Assembly (NCBI GenBank): GCA_023266845.1
Contig: JAHFPH010000007.1
Span: 1 to 48,409 of the forward strand
DNA: 48,409 bases
Origin: Rhodospirillaceae bacterium
GTDB lineage: Bacteria; Pseudomonadota; Alphaproteobacteria; JAEULC01
Direction of reading: 5' to 3'
In this document: positions 24,384 through 32,871 of the stretch, piece by piece
Layout: each line of letters starts with the position of its first letter
Numbering within the stretch: position 1 is the stretch's first letter
Made by a program: the position numbers and the translations under genes
Notes under the pieces: model-generated
What the model was told of the DNA's origin: nothing
The model's input: the letters and a program-made list of their open reading frames with translations, nothing else
Databases searched by the model: none

Positions 24384-26315
24384 ATGTGCGGCATCGCCGG
24401 GTTGTTCGACAGCGCGGCCTCGGCCGGCGCGGAGGCGTTGCGTGCCGCCGCGCTGGCCATGACCGACACGCTGGCGCATCGCGGCCCGGACGGCGACGGC
24501 GTGTGGACCGATGCGCAGGCCGGCCTGGCGCTGGGCCACCGGCGCCTGGCGATCATCGATCTGTCGCCGGGCGGCGCGCAGCCCATGACGTCGGGCGATG
24601 GACGCTACGTCGTCACCTACAATGGCGAAATCTATAACTACCGCGAGCTGCGCGCGGAATTGGAGAAACTCGGGCGCAAGTTCCGCAGCCAGTCCGACAC
24701 CGAGGTGATGCTCGAAGCGTTTTGCGAATGGGGCGTCGAAGCGGGTCTCAGGCGCCTGATCGGCATGTTCGCGATCGCGCTATGGGACAAGCGTGAGCGC
24801 GCGCTGATCCTGGTGCGCGACCGGCTGGGCATCAAACCGCTGTACTGGGCGAAATTCGGCCCGGTGCTGCTGTTCGGGTCCGAAATCAAGGCGCTGCGCG
24901 CGCATTCCGCCTGGTGCGGACGCGTCGATCGCGCGGCCCTGGCCGACTATCTGCGCTTCGCCTATGTGCCGGGCCCGGCCACGATCTTCGAGGGCGTCAA
25001 CAAGCTGCAGCCCGGCCATATGCTGACGTTGCGCGCGGGAGATGAACCGCGGGCAAAAGCTTTCTGGTCGGCATTGGACGTAGCGAGCGCGGGCATCGCC
25101 GCCCGGCGCGACATAGGCGACGAAGAAGCGACCGAACGGTTGGACGCGCTGCTCAGCGACGCCGTCGGCCGACGCATGATCGCCGACGTGCCGTTGGGCG
25201 CGTTCTTGAGCGGCGGCATCGATTCCTCCACCGTCGTCGCGCTGATGCAGGCGCAAAGCGCAAGACCGGTCAAAAGCTTCACCATCGGCTTCGCCGAACG
25301 CGACTACGACGAAGCGACCAACGCGCGCGCCGTGGCAAAGCATCTGGGCACCGACCACACCGAGCTGGCCGTCACGCCGGCCGAGGCCCAGGCCGCGATC
25401 CCCACGCTCGCCGATTGGTACGACGAGCCGTTCGCGGATTCCTCGCAGGTGCCGACGCTGCTGGTATCGCGTCTGACGCGCAAGCACGTCACCGTGTCGC
25501 TGTCGGGCGACGGCGGCGACGAGGCGTTCGCCGGCTACAACCGTCATGTCGCGGCGCCGGGATTGTGGCGGCGCATCTCGGGCTTGCCGATGCCGCTCAG
25601 GAAATTCGCGGCCTGCGCGATCGCCTGCGTTCCGCCGCCGCTGTGGGATGCGACGCTGCGTCTGGTCATGGGCGCGCGCGCGCCGCGCCATGCCGGCGAC
25701 CAGGCGCACAAAGCGGCGGCGCTGTTGGCATCCGATAGCGCCAACGAAATGTACCGGCGTTTGGTGACGCAGTGGCGCGACGTTTCGAGGTTGCTGGAAA
25801 ACCCGCCGGCGTCGCGTTCCCCCGCGTTCGACGACGTGGCCGCGCCGTTCGGCCCGATGCTCGACCGCATGCGCGCGCTCGATACCGTCACCTATCTGCC
25901 GGACGACGTGCTGACGAAGCTGGACCGCGCCAGCATGGCCTTCGCGCTCGAAGGGCGCGTGCCGCTGATCGATCATCGCGTGATCGAATTCACCTGGACC
26001 CTGCCCAACCGGATGCTGGTGCGCGGCGGTCAAGGCAAATGGATTCTGCGCCGCGTGCTCGACAAATACGTGCCGCGCGAACTGGTCGACCGGCCCAAGA
26101 CCGGCTTCTCGCTGCCGATCGGCGACTGGCTGCGCGGCCCCTTGCGCGATTGGGCGGAGGATTTGCTCTCGGAGCGCGCGTTGTCCGCCAGCCCGATCCG
26201 ACCCGCCCCGGTCCGCAAGTTGTGGGGTGCCCATCTCGCCGGCCGCCGCAACGCCCAGCACGCCCTGTGGGTGATTCTGATGTACCAGCTCTGGGCGAAA
26301 CGCTGGTCCGTCTAG
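24384..26315 (+). CDS. asnB: Asparagine synthase (glutamine-hydrolysing), AsnB type
   Basis: 643 residues from ATG 24384, fixed by the Cys2 nucleophile that must follow the start (MCGIAGLFD). The glutaminase domain (2-210) has RLAIIDLSPGGAQPM, YNGEIYNYRELR and SDTEVMLEAF. The synthetase domain (about 225-600) has the ATP-pyrophosphatase loop FLSGGIDSSTV and SLSGDGGDEAFAGYN, and RPKTGFSLPI late. It makes asparagine from aspartate with glutamine nitrogen; members beside sugar transferases often amidate surface polysaccharides or peptides instead. Here it diverges from the glycosyltransferase operon with 71 bases between, so either role is possible. Overlaps the DUF1289 gene by four bases, tail to tail. 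Confidence 0.93.
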   Translation: MCGIAGLFDSAASAGAEALRAAALAMTDTLAHRGPDGDGVWTDAQAGLALGHRRLAIIDLSPGGAQPMTSGDGRYVVTYNGEIYNYRELRAELEKLGRKFRSQSDTEVMLEAFCEWGVEAGLRRLIGMFAIALWDKRERALILVRDRLGIKPLYWAKFGPVLLFGSEIKALRAHSAWCGRVDRAALADYLRFAYVPGPATIFEGVNKLQPGHMLTLRAGDEPRAKAFWSALDVASAGIAARRDIGDEEATERLDALLSDAVGRRMIADVPLGAFLSGGIDSSTVVALMQAQSARPVKSFTIGFAERDYDEATNARAVAKHLGTDHTELAVTPAEAQAAIPTLADWYDEPFADSSQVPTLLVSRLTRKHVTVSLSGDGGDEAFAGYNRHVAAPGLWRRISGLPMPLRKFAACAIACVPPPLWDATLRLVMGARAPRHAGDQAHKAAALLASDSANEMYRRLVTQWRDVSRLLENPPASRSPAFDDVAAPFGPMLDRMRALDTVTYLPDDVLTKLDRASMAFALEGRVPLIDHRVIEFTWTLPNRMLVRGGQGKWILRRVLDKYVPRELVDRPKTGFSLPIGDWLRGPLRDWAEDLLSERALSASPIRPAPVRKLWGAHLAGRRNAQHALWVILMYQLWAKRWSV

Positions 26316-26542
26316 GACGGAGTCCCGCTGCGCCGTGCATTGATCCGCCGGCGGTCCTGCCCGGCAGCGGCGCGGCGCTCGCGCAAGCGGGTCAGAATTT
26401 CCATGCGCCCGTCGCGCGGCAATTCGCCCCAGGCCGCGATCTCCTCGATGGTGCGGTAGCAGCCCATGCAGAGCCCGTCGTCCGGGTCCATCAGGCAAAC
26501 CCCGACGCACGGGCTGGCCAGTTCGAATTCGTCAGTCGTCAT
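26312..26542 (-). CDS. DUF1289 small cysteine-rich protein
   Basis: 76 residues, ATG 26542. The pattern SPCVGVCLMDPDDGLCMGCYRTIEEIAAW is the DUF1289 signature, with four cysteines that may hold a metal or Fe-S centre. Function unknown. Stand-alone gene facing asnB. Confidence 0.9.
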   Translation of the reverse strand: MTTDEFELASPCVGVCLMDPDDGLCMGCYRTIEEIAAWGELPRDGRMEILTRLRERRAAAGQDRRRINARRSGTPS

Positions 26543-26678
26543 AAAGGCCTATCTAGCGTAGCCCGAATGACCGGACTGTCGCGTTCGCGTCATCGCATGT
26601 CGTGATTGAATAAGCCCGCAGAGCCCCCAGTTCCTATCTCTCAGCGACCCTAGCGCCGCAATCCCAAGGAGCCCCGCG

Positions 26679-27410
26679 ATGGCCGAAGAAGAGGCCGCAC
26701 CGCTCGATCTCAACACCCTACCGGACGACGAGCTGGTGCCGCAGATGCACGACGACCTGTACGACGGCCTGAAAGACGAGGTGGTCGACGGCGTCAACAT
26801 CCTGCTGAAACGCAACTGGGCGCCTTATGACGTGCTGACCAAGGCGCTGGTCGAGGGCATGCGCATCGTCGGCATCGATTTCCGCGACGGCATTTTGTTC
26901 GTGCCCGAGGTCCTGCTCGCCGCCAACTCGATGAAGGCCGGCATGGCGATCCTGCGCCCCCTGCTGATCGCAACCGGCGCGCCCAAGATGGGTAAGATGG
27001 TGATCGGCACGGTCAAGGGCGATATCCACGACATCGGCAAGAACCTGGTGTCGATGATGATGGAAGGCGCCGGATTCGAGGTGATCGACCTGGGCATCAA
27101 CAACAGCGTCGAGAAATATCTCGAGGCGATGGAGCAGCACAAGCCCGACATCCTGGGCATGTCGGCCTTGCTGACCACCACCATGCCCTACATGAAGGTC
27201 GTGATCGACACGATGAAGGAAAAGGGCATCCGCAACGACTACATCGTGCTGGTCGGCGGCGCGCCGCTGAACGAGGCCTTCGCCAATTCGATCGGCGCCG
27301 ACGCCTATTGCCGCGACGCGGCGGTCGCGGTCGAGACCGCCAAGCAAATGATGACGCAGCGCCAGGGATCGATGGCGCAGCTCCAGGCCGCCGCCGCGGT
27401 GGGCGACTGA
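26679..27410 (+). CDS. Corrinoid (cobalamin-binding) methyl-carrier protein
   Basis: 243 residues, ATG 26679 with AAGGAG eight bases upstream. Residues about 15-105 are the four-helix cap domain (B12-binding 2) and about 108-230 the cobalamin-binding Rossmann domain with the base-off/His-on motif GDIHDIGKN and later VGGAPLNEAFANSIGAD. It belongs to the MtbC/MttC/MtgC type of carriers that shuttle a methyl group from a substrate methyltransferase to tetrahydrofolate. First gene of a seven-gene operon. No cobalamin riboswitch is recognised upstream. Confidence 0.93.
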   Translation: MAEEEAAPLDLNTLPDDELVPQMHDDLYDGLKDEVVDGVNILLKRNWAPYDVLTKALVEGMRIVGIDFRDGILFVPEVLLAANSMKAGMAILRPLLIATGAPKMGKMVIGTVKGDIHDIGKNLVSMMMEGAGFEVIDLGINNSVEKYLEAMEQHKPDILGMSALLTTTMPYMKVVIDTMKEKGIRNDYIVLVGGAPLNEAFANSIGADAYCRDAAVAVETAKQMMTQRQGSMAQLQAAAAVGD

Positions 27411-28099
27411 TGGCCGGCAACGCCATCCACAGCGCGGACGCGGGTCCGGCGGATGGCGTTTACGTCCCGCCGCCGCCCACGTTGCTGATCGCCTGCGGCG
27501 CGTTGGCGCACGAGATCGTGTGGTTGCAGCGCGCCAATGCCTGGCGGCACCTGACCGTCGCCTGCCTGCCGGCGCATCTGCACAACACGCCGAGCCTCAT
27601 TCCCGAAGCGGTGCGGCGCAAGATCCGCGGCGGCCGCGGGCGCTTTTCGCGCATCTTGGTCTTGTACGGCGATTGCGGCACGGGCGGGTTGCTGGACAAG
27701 GTGCTGGCCGAGGAGCAGGTCGAGCGGATTGCCGGCCCGCATTGCTACGCCTTCTTCGCCGGGCTTCCGGCCTTCGACGCGCTGCACGACCAGGAGCCGG
27801 GCACGTTCTATCTGACCGACTACCTGACGCGGCATTTCCACCGGCTGATGATCGAGGGCCTGGGCCTCGACAAGCATCCCGAGCTGCTGAAGGATTATTT
27901 CGGCAACTACAAGCGCCTGGTGTTCCTGGCGCAGACCGAGGACGAAGCGCTGACCCGCCGCGCCAAGGCCGCGGCCCAGCGCCTGGGCCTCAGCTTCGAA
28001 CGCCGTTTCACCGGCTTCGGCGATCTGGCCCAGTTCCTCGACAAGGCTGCGTCCGCGGAGGGCGAGCATGGCCGCGCTGATCGTCGTCTATTGGCGTGA
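27410..28099 (+). CDS. DUF1638 protein of corrinoid operons
   Basis: 229 residues, ATG 27410, sharing one base with the stop of the corrinoid gene. Residues about 25-200 match DUF1638: LLIACGALAHEIVWL, LLYGDCGTGG-like VLYGDCGTGGLLDKVL, HCYAFFAG, GTFYLTDYL and RLVFLAQTEDEAL. The conserved Cys and His residues suggest metal binding. The family is found beside corrinoid methyltransferases but its function is not established. Its 3' end overlaps the next gene by 32 bases in another frame. Confidence 0.85.
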   Translation: MAGNAIHSADAGPADGVYVPPPPTLLIACGALAHEIVWLQRANAWRHLTVACLPAHLHNTPSLIPEAVRRKIRGGRGRFSRILVLYGDCGTGGLLDKVLAEEQVERIAGPHCYAFFAGLPAFDALHDQEPGTFYLTDYLTRHFHRLMIEGLGLDKHPELLKDYFGNYKRLVFLAQTEDEALTRRAKAAAQRLGLSFERRFTGFGDLAQFLDKAASAEGEHGRADRRLLA

Positions 28100-28373
28100 C
28101 ATCCCGGCCCAGGTGATCGCCAAGCGCGGGCGCGAGGCCGCCCGGCGGCAGCTTGCCGACCGTTTCCAACATGCGATCGACGCGGCGGCGATGCGCGCCA
28201 AGCTGCACGGCACGGACGCGTATCTCAACGAATGGCGCCGCGCCGAGCCCGCGACCTGCGGCGAGGATTTGGAAGCCGAGGCCGGGGCCTTCGCCGCCAA
28301 GCTGGAATCGGAATACGACGATGCCCGCCTGGCCCGGCTGGTGGCCGCCGGCGGCCTTTCCTCCGGGGCCTGA
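28068..28373 (+). CDS. 'Virulence factor' domain protein of C1 operons
   Basis: 101 residues, ATG 28068 inside the DUF1638 gene. The start MAALIVVYWRDIPAQVIAKR followed by AARRQLADRFQHAID matches the Pfam 'Virulence_fact' family, a name without functional proof. It has a ferredoxin-like look (short beta strand, helices) and no membrane segment. Its constant company with corrinoid and methyl-THF genes argues for a part in C1 transfer or corrinoid redox handling. Confidence 0.8.
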   Translation: MAALIVVYWRDIPAQVIAKRGREAARRQLADRFQHAIDAAAMRAKLHGTDAYLNEWRRAEPATCGEDLEAEAGAFAAKLESEYDDARLARLVAAGGLSSGA

Positions 28374-28376
28374 TGC

Positions 28377-28838
28377 ATGTACGCGATGCGGCTGTTCTCG
28401 GTGCGCCAGGCGCGCGCGATGGAAGCCGCCTATGCGGCGCTGGAACGCGCCTTGCTGGCCCTCGACCCGGTGTTCAAGCGCCTGGGCTATTCGCGGCTGG
28501 AGCGCCCCGTCGCCGCGGTGGAGCGGATTGTGAAAGGGTTTTTCTTCGATTGCCGGATGTGCGGGCAATGCGCGCTGTCCGCCACCGGCATGTCCTGCCC
28601 GATGAATTGCCCGAAATCCCTGCGCAACGGTCCCTGCGGCGGGGTCAGGCCCGGCGGCTTTTGCGAAGTGAAGCCCGCGATGCGCTGCGTGTGGGTCGAA
28701 GCCAGCGAAGGCAGCGCGCGCATGCCGGGCGGCGGGACGATCGCCGAAGCCTTGCCGCCGCTCGACCATCGCCATTGGGGCCGCTCGTCCTGGCTGGCCG
28801 TGGCGCGCGGCGAGCATGCGAAGCTCGGCGCGCCATGA
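28377..28838 (+). CDS. Methylenetetrahydrofolate reductase C-terminal-type Cys-rich protein
   Basis: 153 residues, ATG 28377, three bases after the previous stop. Residues about 55-115 carry the MTHFR_C cluster: CRMCGQCALSATGMSCPMNC, PKSLRNGPCGGV and GGFCEVKPAMRCVWVEA, eight cysteines likely to hold iron-sulfur centres. In other organisms this domain is paired with an MTHFR subunit and links it to an electron carrier other than NADH. The stop overlaps the MTHFR start (ATGA), a sign that the two products work as a complex. Confidence 0.9.
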   Translation: MYAMRLFSVRQARAMEAAYAALERALLALDPVFKRLGYSRLERPVAAVERIVKGFFFDCRMCGQCALSATGMSCPMNCPKSLRNGPCGGVRPGGFCEVKPAMRCVWVEASEGSARMPGGGTIAEALPPLDHRHWGRSSWLAVARGEHAKLGAP

Positions 28839-29842
28839 CCGGGGCGATAGTCAACCCGGAGATCGGCGATCCCTCCGCCGCCTATAGCATCCTGCCGGGA
28901 CATTCCTCGGGCGGGCGGATGGAGCGACTGTTGCGCCAAGGACGCTTCGCCGTGACCGCCGAGTTGAATCCGCCGGATTCGGCGGACCCGCGCGAGGTGT
29001 ACGAACGGGCCCTGGTGCTGTCGGAAGTCGTCGACGCGATCAACGCCACCGATGCGTCGGGCGCCAACGTGCACATGTCCAGCGTCGGCATCTGCTCGCT
29101 GCTGACGCGCGCGGGCTATGCCGTCGTGATGCAGATTTCCTGCCGCGACCGCAACCGCATCGCCATCCAGGGCGACGTATTGGGCGCGGCGGCGATGGGC
29201 GTCGCCAACATTCTGTGCCTGACCGGCGATGGAGTGCAGGTCGGCGACCAGCCCGCCGCCAAGCCGGTGTTCGATCTCGACTCGATCGCGCTGCTCTCGA
29301 CCATCCGGGCGATGCGCGACGAGGGCAGATTCCTGTCGGGCCGCAAGCTGACGACTCCGCCGCGCGTATTCATCGGCGCGGCCGAAAATCCATTCGCCGA
29401 GCCGTTCGATTTTCGGCCTACCCGCCTGGCGAAAAAGATCGCCGCCGGCGCGCAATTCATCCAGACGCAATACTGTTTCGACGTGCCGCTGCTGGAGCGT
29501 TTCATGGCGCGGGTGCGCGAGCTTGGCCTGGACAAGCGGTGCTTCATCATCGTCGGCGTGGGCCCGTTGGCCTCGGCGCGCGCGGCGCGCTGGATGCGCG
29601 CCAACGTGCCGGGCGTGCATATCCCCGATGCGGTCATCGTGCGCCTGGAAGGCGCCAAGAACCAAAAGGCCGAAGGCAAGGCTGTCTGCATCGAGACCAT
29701 CCAGCGCGTGCGCGCGGTCGCAGGCGTGTCGGGCGTGCATGTCATGGCCTATCGGCAGGAAGAGCTTGTATCCGAGATCATCCAGGCGTCGGGCGTGCTA
29801 AAGGGCCGCGCCCGCGCCGCAAAGCAAAGGAATGCGACGTGA
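28835..29842 (+). CDS. metF: Methylenetetrahydrofolate reductase
   Basis: 335 residues, ATG 28835. A TIM-barrel flavoprotein with the MTHFR pattern: FAVTAELNPPDSADP, INATDASGANVHMSSVGICS, MQISCRDRNRIAIQGDVLGA, ILCLTGDGVQVGDQP, GAQFIQTQYCFD and GVGPLAS. It interconverts methyl- and methylene-tetrahydrofolate; in this operon the direction is probably oxidation of methyl-THF made from the corrinoid-bound methyl group. The separate Cys-rich partner upstream suggests an electron acceptor other than NAD. It need not be the biosynthetic MetF of methionine synthesis. Confidence 0.9.
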   Translation: MTGAIVNPEIGDPSAAYSILPGHSSGGRMERLLRQGRFAVTAELNPPDSADPREVYERALVLSEVVDAINATDASGANVHMSSVGICSLLTRAGYAVVMQISCRDRNRIAIQGDVLGAAAMGVANILCLTGDGVQVGDQPAAKPVFDLDSIALLSTIRAMRDEGRFLSGRKLTTPPRVFIGAAENPFAEPFDFRPTRLAKKIAAGAQFIQTQYCFDVPLLERFMARVRELGLDKRCFIIVGVGPLASARAARWMRANVPGVHIPDAVIVRLEGAKNQKAEGKAVCIETIQRVRAVAGVSGVHVMAYRQEELVSEIIQASGVLKGRARAAKQRNAT

Positions 29843-30774
29843 CCGATACCGTGCTTAGTTCAGCCACCAGGGAAGTGGTGATCGGATTCAACCGGCCGTT
29901 CGTGCCGATCGGCGAACGCATCAACCCGACGGGCCGCAAGCTGCTGGCGGCCGAGATGGCGGCGGGCGATTACAGCCGCGTGCGCGCCGACGCGCTGGCG
30001 CAGGTCGAGGCCGGCGCGCCGATGCTCGACGTGAACGCTGGGATTCCCATGGCCGACGAGCCGCGCATTCTCGCCGAGACGATCCGGCTCGTGCAGTCCA
30101 TCACCGACGTGCCGCTGTCGATCGACTCGTCCATCGTCGCGGCGCTGGAGGCGGGACTCGCCGCCTACAAAGGCCGGCCGCTGGTGAACTCGGTCACCGG
30201 CGAGGAAGAGCGCCTGGAAGTCGTGCTGCCGCTGATCAAGAAATACGACTGCGCGGTAATCGCCATTTCCAACGACGAAACCGGCATTTCGGAAGACCCC
30301 GATATACGCTTCGCCGTGGCGAAGAAAATCGTCCACCGCGCGCGGGATTTCGGCATCAAGCCCTGCGACGTGATCGTCGACCCGCTGGTCATGCCCGTGG
30401 GCGCGATCAACGTCGCGGGTCTGACCGCGTTCAAGATCGTGCGCCGCCTGCGCGAGGAGCTGAAGGTCAACACCTGCTGCGGCGCGTCGAATATCAGCTT
30501 CGGCCTGCCCAACCGGCACGGCATGAACGGCGCGTTTCTCAGCATGGCGATCGCCGCGGGCATGACCTCGGCGATCATGAATCCCCTGCGGCCTGAGGAA
30601 ATGGCGGCGGTCATGGGCGCCGACGTGCTGATGGGCCACGATCCGAACTGCGCGCGCTGGATCAGGCGTTTTCGCGAGCCGACCGCGCCGAGCGCGCCCG
30701 GAACCACCGAGGGAACGGGCGTGCGGCGCGAGAATCGCCGCCGCCGCGCCCCCACCGGCGCGCCGGCGGTTTGA
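29839..30774 (+). CDS. Methyltetrahydrofolate:corrinoid methyltransferase (pterin-binding)
   Basis: 311 residues from GTG 29839, overlapping the MTHFR stop (GTGA) with AAAGG upstream. Pterin-binding TIM barrel of the MeTr/AcsE/MtgA type: FVPIGERINPTGRK, AGAPMLDVNAGIPM, PLSIDSS, LVNSVTGEE, DVIVDPLVMPVGA, CCGASNISFGLPNRHGMNGA. It passes the methyl group between methylcorrinoid and tetrahydrofolate. The C-terminus is an Arg/Pro-rich tail. Follows and precedes genes that complete the same pathway. Confidence 0.93.
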   Translation: MTDTVLSSATREVVIGFNRPFVPIGERINPTGRKLLAAEMAAGDYSRVRADALAQVEAGAPMLDVNAGIPMADEPRILAETIRLVQSITDVPLSIDSSIVAALEAGLAAYKGRPLVNSVTGEEERLEVVLPLIKKYDCAVIAISNDETGISEDPDIRFAVAKKIVHRARDFGIKPCDVIVDPLVMPVGAINVAGLTAFKIVRRLREELKVNTCCGASNISFGLPNRHGMNGAFLSMAIAAGMTSAIMNPLRPEEMAAVMGADVLMGHDPNCARWIRRFREPTAPSAPGTTEGTGVRRENRRRRAPTGAPAV

Positions 30775-30779
30775 ACGCC

Positions 30780-32798
30780 ATGCCCGACTCCCTCGTCGTC
30801 TTCACGCCCTCGGGCAAGCGCGGACGGTTTCCGCGCGGCACGACCGTGCTGACGGCGGCGCGGCGACTGGGCGTGGATATCGACTCGGTTTGCGGCGGGC
30901 GGGCGATTTGCGGACGCTGCCAGGTCACGGTCAGCGAGGGCGAGTTCGCGAAATTCGCCATCGCCTCGCGCGCCGATCACCTGACGCAAGCGACCGCCGA
31001 CGAACGCGCCTATGCCGAGAAGAAGCAGGTGGCGTCTGGCCGCCGCCTGGGCTGCTGCGCCCAACTCGTGGGCGATTGCGTGATCGACGTGCCGCCGGAC
31101 AGCCAGGTGCACCGCCAGATCGTGCGCAAGCGCGCCGAGGCGCGCAAGATCGTGGTCGATCCGGTGGTCACGCTGCATTTCGTCGAGGTGGCCGAGCCCG
31201 ACATGCATGATCCTTCGGGCGATTTGCGGCGTTTGGAGCAGGCGTTGCGCGACCAGTGGGATTTGCGCGGCCTTGCCTGCGACTTGCATGTGCTGAAAGG
31301 CCTGCAAAAGACCCTGCGCCAAGGCAAGTGGAAGGTCACGGTCGCCGCGCATGAGGCGACACCCGGCAAGGACGGCGGCGTTGTCGTCGCGGTATGGCCC
31401 GGCTTCCACGACGCGATCTACGGCCTGGCGGTGGATATCGGCTCCACCACCATCGCAGCACACCTCTGCGACCTGCATACCGGCAACGTGGTGGCTTCAG
31501 CGGGGATCATGAACCCGCAGATCAGGTTCGGCGAAGACCTGATGAGCCGTGTGTCCTATGTGATGATGAATCCGGGCGGCGACGCCGAGATGACCCAGGT
31601 GGTTCGCGAAGCGTTGAACAATATGGCCGCCGAAGTGGCCCGGCAGGCCGGGATTTCAGCCGCCGACATTCTGCAGATGACCGTGGTCGGCAATCCGATC
31701 ATGCATCACCTGTTTCTGGGCTTGGACCCGACTGAGCTGGGCGGCGCGCCGTTCGCGCTGACCGTGGACCGCGCCTTGACCCTTGAAGCATCGTCGGTGG
31801 GCTTAGCACTGCATCCCGGCGCGCGGGTTTACACGCTGCCCTGCATCGCCGGGCATGTCGGCGCCGACACGGCCGGCGTGATCCTGTCGGAATCGCCGCA
31901 CACGGTCGAGCAGCCGATGCTGGTGGTCGATGTCGGCACCAACGCCGAAATCGTGCTGGGCAACCGCGACCGCCTGCTGGCCGCGTCCAGCCCCACGGGC
32001 CCGGCGTTCGAGGGCGCGCAAGTGTCGTCGGGCCAGCGCGCCGCGCCCGGCGCGATCGAGCGCCTGCGCATCGATCGCGCGACGCTCGAGCCGCGCTATA
32101 AAGTCGTGGGATGCGATCTGTGGTCGGACGATCCGGGCTTTGCCGCGGCCACGGCGCAAAGCGGCGTCACCGGCATTTGCGGCTCGGGCATCATCGAGGC
32201 GCTCGCGGAAATGTATCTATCGGGCATTCTGACGCGGGACGGCGTGATCGACGGCACGATGGCCGCCCGCTCGCCGCGCATCGAGGCGCAGGGTCGCACC
32301 TTTTCGTATCTGATCCGCGAGGGTGAACCCACGATCCGCGTCACCCAAAACGACGTACGCGCCATCCAGCTCGCCAAGGCCGCGCTCTATGCCGGCGCCA
32401 AGCTGCTGATGGACCGTTACGGCATCGAGTCCGTGAACCGTATCGTGCTGACCGGCGCTTTCGGCAGCCATATCGATCCGCTCTATGCGATGGTCTTGGG
32501 CATGATCCCGGATTGCCCGGTCAAGAACGTCTCGGCCGCGGGCAACGCCGCCGGCACCGGCGCGCGCATCGCGCTCGTCAATCGCGCCGCCCGCGCCGAG
32601 ATCGAAGCGGTCGTGCGCCGGGTCGAGAAAGTGGAAACCGCTGTTGAGCCGCGTTTCCAGGAGCATTTCGTCGAGGCCATGGCGATTCCGCATAAATCGG
32701 CCCCCTGCCCCAATCTTTCCGCCGCCGTGACGCTGCCGGTCCCGAAGCCGGCGGAACCCCCGGAAAGCGCCGGTGGCCGGCGGCGGCGACGCGGCTGA
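30780..32798 (+). CDS. RamA/RACo-like ATP-dependent corrinoid reductive activator
   Basis: 672 residues from ATG 30780; a TTG at 30771 overlapping the previous stop is the alternative. Residues about 5-105 are a [2Fe-2S] ferredoxin domain with Cys38, Cys44, Cys47 and Cys92/93 (VCGGRAICGRC, RRLGCCAQL). A linker and middle domain follow, then an ASKHA ATPase from about 210 with LAVDIGSTTIAAHL, VVDVGTNAEIVLGN, GICGSGIIEA and LTGAFGSHIDP. The family reduces the inactive Co(II) corrinoid back to Co(I) using ATP. It completes the operon, guarding the corrinoid cycle in what looks like an aerobic cell. Confidence 0.9.
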   Translation: MPDSLVVFTPSGKRGRFPRGTTVLTAARRLGVDIDSVCGGRAICGRCQVTVSEGEFAKFAIASRADHLTQATADERAYAEKKQVASGRRLGCCAQLVGDCVIDVPPDSQVHRQIVRKRAEARKIVVDPVVTLHFVEVAEPDMHDPSGDLRRLEQALRDQWDLRGLACDLHVLKGLQKTLRQGKWKVTVAAHEATPGKDGGVVVAVWPGFHDAIYGLAVDIGSTTIAAHLCDLHTGNVVASAGIMNPQIRFGEDLMSRVSYVMMNPGGDAEMTQVVREALNNMAAEVARQAGISAADILQMTVVGNPIMHHLFLGLDPTELGGAPFALTVDRALTLEASSVGLALHPGARVYTLPCIAGHVGADTAGVILSESPHTVEQPMLVVDVGTNAEIVLGNRDRLLAASSPTGPAFEGAQVSSGQRAAPGAIERLRIDRATLEPRYKVVGCDLWSDDPGFAAATAQSGVTGICGSGIIEALAEMYLSGILTRDGVIDGTMAARSPRIEAQGRTFSYLIREGEPTIRVTQNDVRAIQLAKAALYAGAKLLMDRYGIESVNRIVLTGAFGSHIDPLYAMVLGMIPDCPVKNVSAAGNAAGTGARIALVNRAARAEIEAVVRRVEKVETAVEPRFQEHFVEAMAIPHKSAPCPNLSAAVTLPVPKPAEPPESAGGRRRRRG

Positions 32799-32843
32799 TC
32801 GCCGGTCCGTGACTGGCAAGCATTGCGTTGCGCTGCTAGGACT

Positions 32844-32865
32844 CCTCTATCTCGAAACATAGAGG
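32844..32865 (+). promoter_or_regulatory. Hairpin hiding the ribosome binding site of the next gene
   Basis: CCTCTAT (32844-32850), an eight-base loop and ATAGAGG (32859-32865) form a perfect 7-bp stem whose 3' arm contains the AGAGGAA ribosome binding site seven bases before ATG 32872. Such a stem could restrain translation until melted or bound. No ligand or factor is suggested by the sequence. Confidence 0.45.
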
Positions 32866-32871
32866 AACATC

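Noticed and set aside
26543-26678. Possible cobalamin riboswitch upstream of the corrinoid operon
   Set aside because: The region is short and lacks the B12-box core; no other aptamer is recognisable.
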